This document shows positions 59,785-64,000 of a stretch of DNA of 64,000 nt, piece by piece. The translations under genes and the position numbers were made by a program. Origin of the DNA: Sitta carolinensis (lineage: Eukaryota > Chordata > Aves > Passeriformes > Sittidae); assembly GCA_032173965.1 (NCBI GenBank), contig CM063287.1, positions 4,965,859 to 5,029,858 on the forward strand. Direction: 5' to 3'. Within the stretch, counting starts at the first letter, position 1. Every line of letters begins with the position of its first letter. The notes beneath the pieces are model-generated. The model made no database searches. It had not been told where the DNA came from and was given only the letters and a program-made list of their open reading frames with translations.

Positions 59785-60150
59785 TGTTGGGTGTCGTTGT
59801 GGTGAATCACAACGCGACACGAATTTCTTTAAGATAGCTTGGAGAGAAAAAATCTGACTCTGATTTAGTCAAACAAATGACTTTTTTTATACATTTTGTT
59901 AGAGACCACTGTGATTGCTGTAAGAAAGAGAACTTCTTCACCCACATTGGTAAAACCAGAGGGACATCAAAGAAGGTCTGTCTCACAGAAAGAATTCTAA
60001 ACATTGGATTTCATTACAGAAACAAAAACCTGATGTTTATGTTCAAGCTGTGAGAACAAGCTTCAGAAACCCAAAACATCAGGAAGAAACAGAACTTTAG
60101 AAGCTCAGAAACTGTAGGCTTGGGAAAAACAGACTACAGTTGGGCACGAG
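59785..60150 (-). mobile_element. ERV LTR, copy B of a two-copy family
   Basis: Same family and orientation as 8445-8750 (71 against 73 bp of clear alignment, about 85% by eye, plus shared CCCAAAACATCAGG at about 60069). On the minus strand it has a TATAAAA box (plus 59885-59891) and a CCAAT-type word (ACCAATGTGGG, plus about 59940-59951). The downstream end carries a strong hairpin: GTGTCGTTGTG (59791-59801) pairs with CACAACGCGACAC (59808-59820) with a two-base bulge and a 6-nt loop. It is longer than copy A. Borders are estimates and no viral gene adjoins. Confidence 0.6.
59791..59820 (-). promoter_or_regulatory. Hairpin at the downstream end of the LTR
   Basis: An 11/13-nt stem with a 2-nt bulge and loop GTGAAT. 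The equivalent place in copy A (8445-8468) also forms a hairpin although its bases differ, so pairing may have been kept by the element family. Confidence 0.5.
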
Positions 60151-60161
60151 CCATTTTACAC

Positions 60162-60180
60162 ATATTACACACACACACAT
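60162..60180. repeat. Short (CA)n microsatellite
   Basis: About seven CA units after TTTTACACATATTA. Confidence 0.85.
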
Positions 60181-63100
60181 CACTCCCCTGAAGGAAGCAC
60201 CTGTGGAAAACTGTGGTATGTCTGCTCTTGTCCTTCAGCATCTCACTCTTCTACTCTTTTACCACATCACTAAATTAAATACAAGTTCCAAATTATGTCT
60301 GATAACTTTTGTGGTTTCTGTCATGTCTCTTGTTCAAGACTTTGTCTTCCAGTTCAATAATTATTTTTTCACTTGCCTGTAGGATTTGTGACTTAATTTG
60401 TTACTAAAGACTCCAGTCTTCCTTACTGTATGGAACTAATCATTGTGGCATTGAATGCCTTTCTTTTTTCAGCGAAAAAAACCCCAAAACACTCCTCTGC
60501 TTAATGAATTCCATTAGGTCTTTGATTTATACAAAAATAATAAACAGAAGAAACTGATGTTGGAAAAAAAACAACATTCTCCATTTCAAATCACAGGGCA
60601 TGTAAAAACTTTGATACAAAAGTGTTTTCATGCCTAACTTCTGCCCAAGAAAATAAATTATTTTCATAATGTTATGTCTGATGCAGATTGAACTATGTAA
60701 AGCTAATGCCAGCACAGCACAAGTGGAGGGACAGAGCAGGAAAAAGCTCTGCAGCAGCCCCACAGCTGTAGGTGTATAAACTTTCCTCTATGGAGGAAAG
60801 GTAACAAAGCTTTAAGCTCTTTTTTGTCTGCCTCTAGATGGTCACAGAATTCCCATAATAACACATATTTTCCTTCAGTTTTTAGACCTTGTGGCTTTAA
60901 TTTTTGCAGTTTTAAAAGTCTGTTTAACAAGTTACTGAACTACTAACATGCTATGCAAGTGAGCATTCAAAATTAACAGGGCTGACAAAAAATTACAAGC
61001 TCTGCTGTCAGTTGTTCACTGTTGTCCTTTTTAAGTGTTCTCATGAGAATTAACTCTTCCCTGATCCCCTGTAATTAGCTCTGCCTGGTTTGGATGCCAA
61101 CAAATGCAAGAGAAACATCAGAGGAGCTAGAAATTCAGGATGTGGCAGCTCAGCACTGTCAATTAGTCAGCTTCCTCCCATAAGGGCACTGCAGAAAAAC
61201 CTCCACTCACTGGAGGTTTTCATGTGTTGATGGGGTTTAATCTCCTGTCTCCATACAGTGCTGGAAGAACAGGCTCAGGGATATGAATAACCACCTCGTT
61301 CATAGTGGAAGCCAGTCAAAGCTGTAATATACAACAGTGAGTTGACAAGGCAATTGACAGTATGTACAAGTGACTCTTAGCAACTTGCCATATCCTCAAC
61401 TCCTCTTAAAATACACTCAGTCATGTCAAAATTACCTATTAGCCAAGACAAATTTCACCTGTATGTGCAGCAAATGCAAGCACATAGCAGGAAAGTTAGC
61501 AGCTCTCTCAAGACTTGTGACCTGCAGAAAATCTTTGAGCATGTTGCTCACTAGAGACCAGACATTTAGGAATAAACACAGAAATAAAAAGTAAATTTAA
61601 TTAAGGTCAAGTAAGAATCTGCACATCAAGAAAGATGAAAAAGTTGAGGCATAACTGTAACTTTATGAGGAAAAGCTTCATGAAAAGAAGTTTAACTAAA
61701 CAGTTAAAATTTTGAACCAGAAAAGGGTAATGCCATGACGGTGGGTTCCTTTCTTACATAAATTAATGTTCCTTAAAAACTTGGAACTAGACAGCAGTTC
61801 TGCATAGTTTGTGACTTGGGACTGAATGTCTTCTGGCCAAGAACAAATGCAAAACTTTTAATTTCTCTCTAGCCTATATGATTGAGGTACTTTTTTCTCT
61901 TAAACCTGGGACTCCATCAAAAGAAATTGTGCCTGCAGGAAAGTGAGGAGCTGCAGTGAGTGGATTTCAGGCAGGCAGCTATTTCCATCAAGTCAGGCTC
62001 CACAGGGGCTGCTCCCAGAAGTGCAGTGTCAACACAAAAGGACAATGAGATCATAAACTTAATTAAGAATGTTTGTGTGCTTCTTACATGTGTTCTCTGA
62101 TAGCACCTTCCCTCTTCTGAAGGGATGAACATGGTCACTTGCCTCTCATAAAGAACATGAGTAACCTGTGGGCAAACTGGTGTTTGCAAACACAGAGCAT
62201 TTCTTTAGTTGGCTTCCTACCAAGCTGCTCGCTTCCTTTCCTCCTCTAACGGGAGACACCTCTATGGGCTACAAATGCAATACATGAAAGAAGAATGCAG
62301 TATAATAAGCATGTTTTCTGCAAAATTCGCATGATGGACTACCTACATTCCTGTGTCTTAGTAAGTTTAGATCTTCTGGTTTACACTGTGGTGTCATTTC
62401 AATCACATAACAATGCTGCCTCCCAATATAAAGGCATTCAGTGGGAAGTGTAGGAAAAGCAACTGTACTGCCATGTACAGTGACAACAACCACCGCTGAA
62501 GGAACTGCCCTGGACATGCCAGGTAGCATCACAACTGCAGAGAAAGGAGGAGTCAGAATAGTGGGGGGGTTATCTATTTCTGTAGTGTACATTCAGAGGA
62601 AACTGCACCATATTTTGTGACCTTGCAATAAAGACAGACAACCTTTCAATTTTTTTTTCCTGTTCTTTTCAAAAGTTGGTAGAGAAAACAAAAATCAATC
62701 TATTTCTAGAAAATACTCAGAAGGTTACTATGGTCTAAAATCTATTTCAGTATTAAGAAATGGTAATTCAAGAAAAACTTCACTAATTGCAATACTAATG
62801 GGAGATAAAATGTGGACACAAGTTCCTACAGCATTTTACTTCAAGGAAGCACAGAAATCCCAATGATGCAAGCTGAACTTCCATTTTACGTTTGCTACAG
62901 GTATAATTCCATTTTATCTTCTTTAATTTCAAAAATAAGGAAAATTATTTCTGAAGGTTACTATCATAAGTATGGATGAGAACATGGTATTACTGGCCTG
63001 CACAGAAGTAAACTAAAAGGCAACTATATCCAAATTAACAAGACTTGACTTTAATAAATAGGTTCCTCTGAGCTCCAATTACTCCATTAAATCTCCCATA

Positions 63101-63520
63101 ATATAAAAATAATATATAAAACCCAATAATATTTTTGTTCTGACTCAGGAAAAATTAGCTCTCTGGGAGACTCCTCAGTAGTATATAATTTCATCTTTTC
63201 AGGATTCTTCTCTTACCTTTCCGGACAAAACACAGCATATTTGCTCTCAGTTAAAAGTAGATCTCTTCATGTTTTAGCTGAGCAATTTGGGCTCATTGCT
63301 AAGGGGTAAAAAAGCTGGGACCCCAATGCTCCATCTACCACTGGAGCAGCTGTAAGCTCCCATCAGTAGAAAGCTTTGACTGAGCCAGGACACAGACAGC
63401 AGCACCACCCAGAGTGGCCTGGCTGGGGTTAGCCTTTAAGACAGAAACATTTTATGTGGCTTCAAGTGTAGTTAGGAGTTAGAGGAACAGATCACAGGGC
63501 TGCTCTGCATTTCCACAGAC
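60181..63520. other. Unique noncoding stretch
   Basis: No gene, RNA or transposon recognised. The 107-codon minus ORF at 62269-62592 has fewer simple repeats than most but no known domain. A plus-strand AATAAA lies near 62626 without a supported transcript. Confidence 0.5.
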
Positions 63521-63635
63521 ACACAGAATAGTTAGGGTTGGGAGGGACCTCTGGAGATCATCCAGTCCCACCCCACTGCCAGCTTAGAGCAGGGGACACA
63601 GGAGCACATCCAGGTGCCTTGGGAATGTTTTGAAT
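63521..63635 (-). mobile_element. CR1 LINE 3' end, short
   Basis: The plus strand reads ACACAGAATAGTTAGGGTTG, GGGAGGGACCTCTGGAGATC, ATCCAGTCCCACCCC. Its reverse complement gives the CR1 3' end ('ggactggatgatctccagaggtccc...attctgtg'). Only about 115 bp remain; it is 5'-truncated. It is a different subfamily wording from the copy at 22438. Confidence 0.85.
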
Positions 63636-64000
63636 TTTGCAACTTAAAGAGCATTTGTAAACAGTGATGAGTTTTGCTCTTTGATTAATGAATTCAGAAT
63701 GAAGTAGATCTCCAGAGGAAATCAATTTTATTCAATATCAGAGCAAAACATCCCTGCAAATATTTAGAAGTTATTTAAAGCTAATCAGTTTACTTCTACA
63801 GTTTCTGCCCAGAGCCCTCCTTTCATCCTGTTTTTCACTGCTCTCAGGATTCAGATGAATAAAACAAAATTAGAACTGTTGGAAGCTGCTTCAGTCCTCT
63901 CGGGGTGATGGAATCATATCCAGAATCTGCGTCATTCTTATGACATATGCTGAGATGTTGCCACCTTCTTACAAGAAAAAGCAGTGATGTCATCCTGAGG
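63636..64000. other. Unique noncoding tail of the window
   Basis: Nothing recognised. Confidence 0.5.

Noticed and set aside
62269..62592. 107-codon minus ORF with a non-repetitive composition
   Set aside because: No domain or family resemblance that I can name; isolated.
1..64000. CRISPR arrays, operons, bacterial promoters, tRNA or rRNA genes
   Set aside because: None seen; the sequence is vertebrate nuclear DNA in character.

Overview
The window looks like 64 kb of bird nuclear DNA, probably from a songbird. The clues are several CR1 (chicken repeat 1) LINE copies, avian-style endogenous retrovirus (ERV) LTRs, no L1 or Alu-type elements, strong CpG depletion outside a few repeats, and no compact coding. 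I recognise no host protein-coding gene, exon series, rRNA or tRNA. The sequence reads as intergenic or deep-intronic DNA with scattered transposable-element relics and simple repeats. Family names below come from sequence memory and motif reading, not from a database search.

Layout. 1-640 is an old CR1-type LINE 3' end on the minus strand. 960-1195 is a possible ERV LTR fragment. 4048-5451 is a complete LTR flanked by a 5-bp duplication (GTGAA), with a CT microsatellite inside. 7525-8750 holds two more LTR-like pieces, one on each strand. 10740-11730 is a decayed CR1 reverse transcriptase (RT). 16468-17391 is a second apparently complete LTR, flanked by TAAGT, carrying a four-copy 84-bp minisatellite. 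19530-20035 is an LTR with TATA box, poly(A) signal and an R-region hairpin. 22438-22685 and 63521-63635 are CR1 3' ends on the minus strand. 29028-29320 is a compound TG micro/minisatellite. 30718-30984 is a small CpG-rich patch with a 25-residue hydrophobic ORF next to a 56-nt poly-T run. 31020-32975 is the best CR1 copy: ORF1 esterase remnant, ORF2 endonuclease start, a large internal deletion, then RT tail and 3' UTR. 57666-57701 is a 36-bp LTR-like remnant with TTAAT on both sides. 59785-60150 is a second copy of the LTR family seen at 8447-8750.

The repeats do not work together as a system. They are independent insertions, and each recognisable coding remnant is broken by stops, frameshifts or lost catalytic residues. 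The remaining long stretches are AT-rich, apparently unique sequence. Some may hold conserved regulatory elements, but that cannot be judged from one genome.
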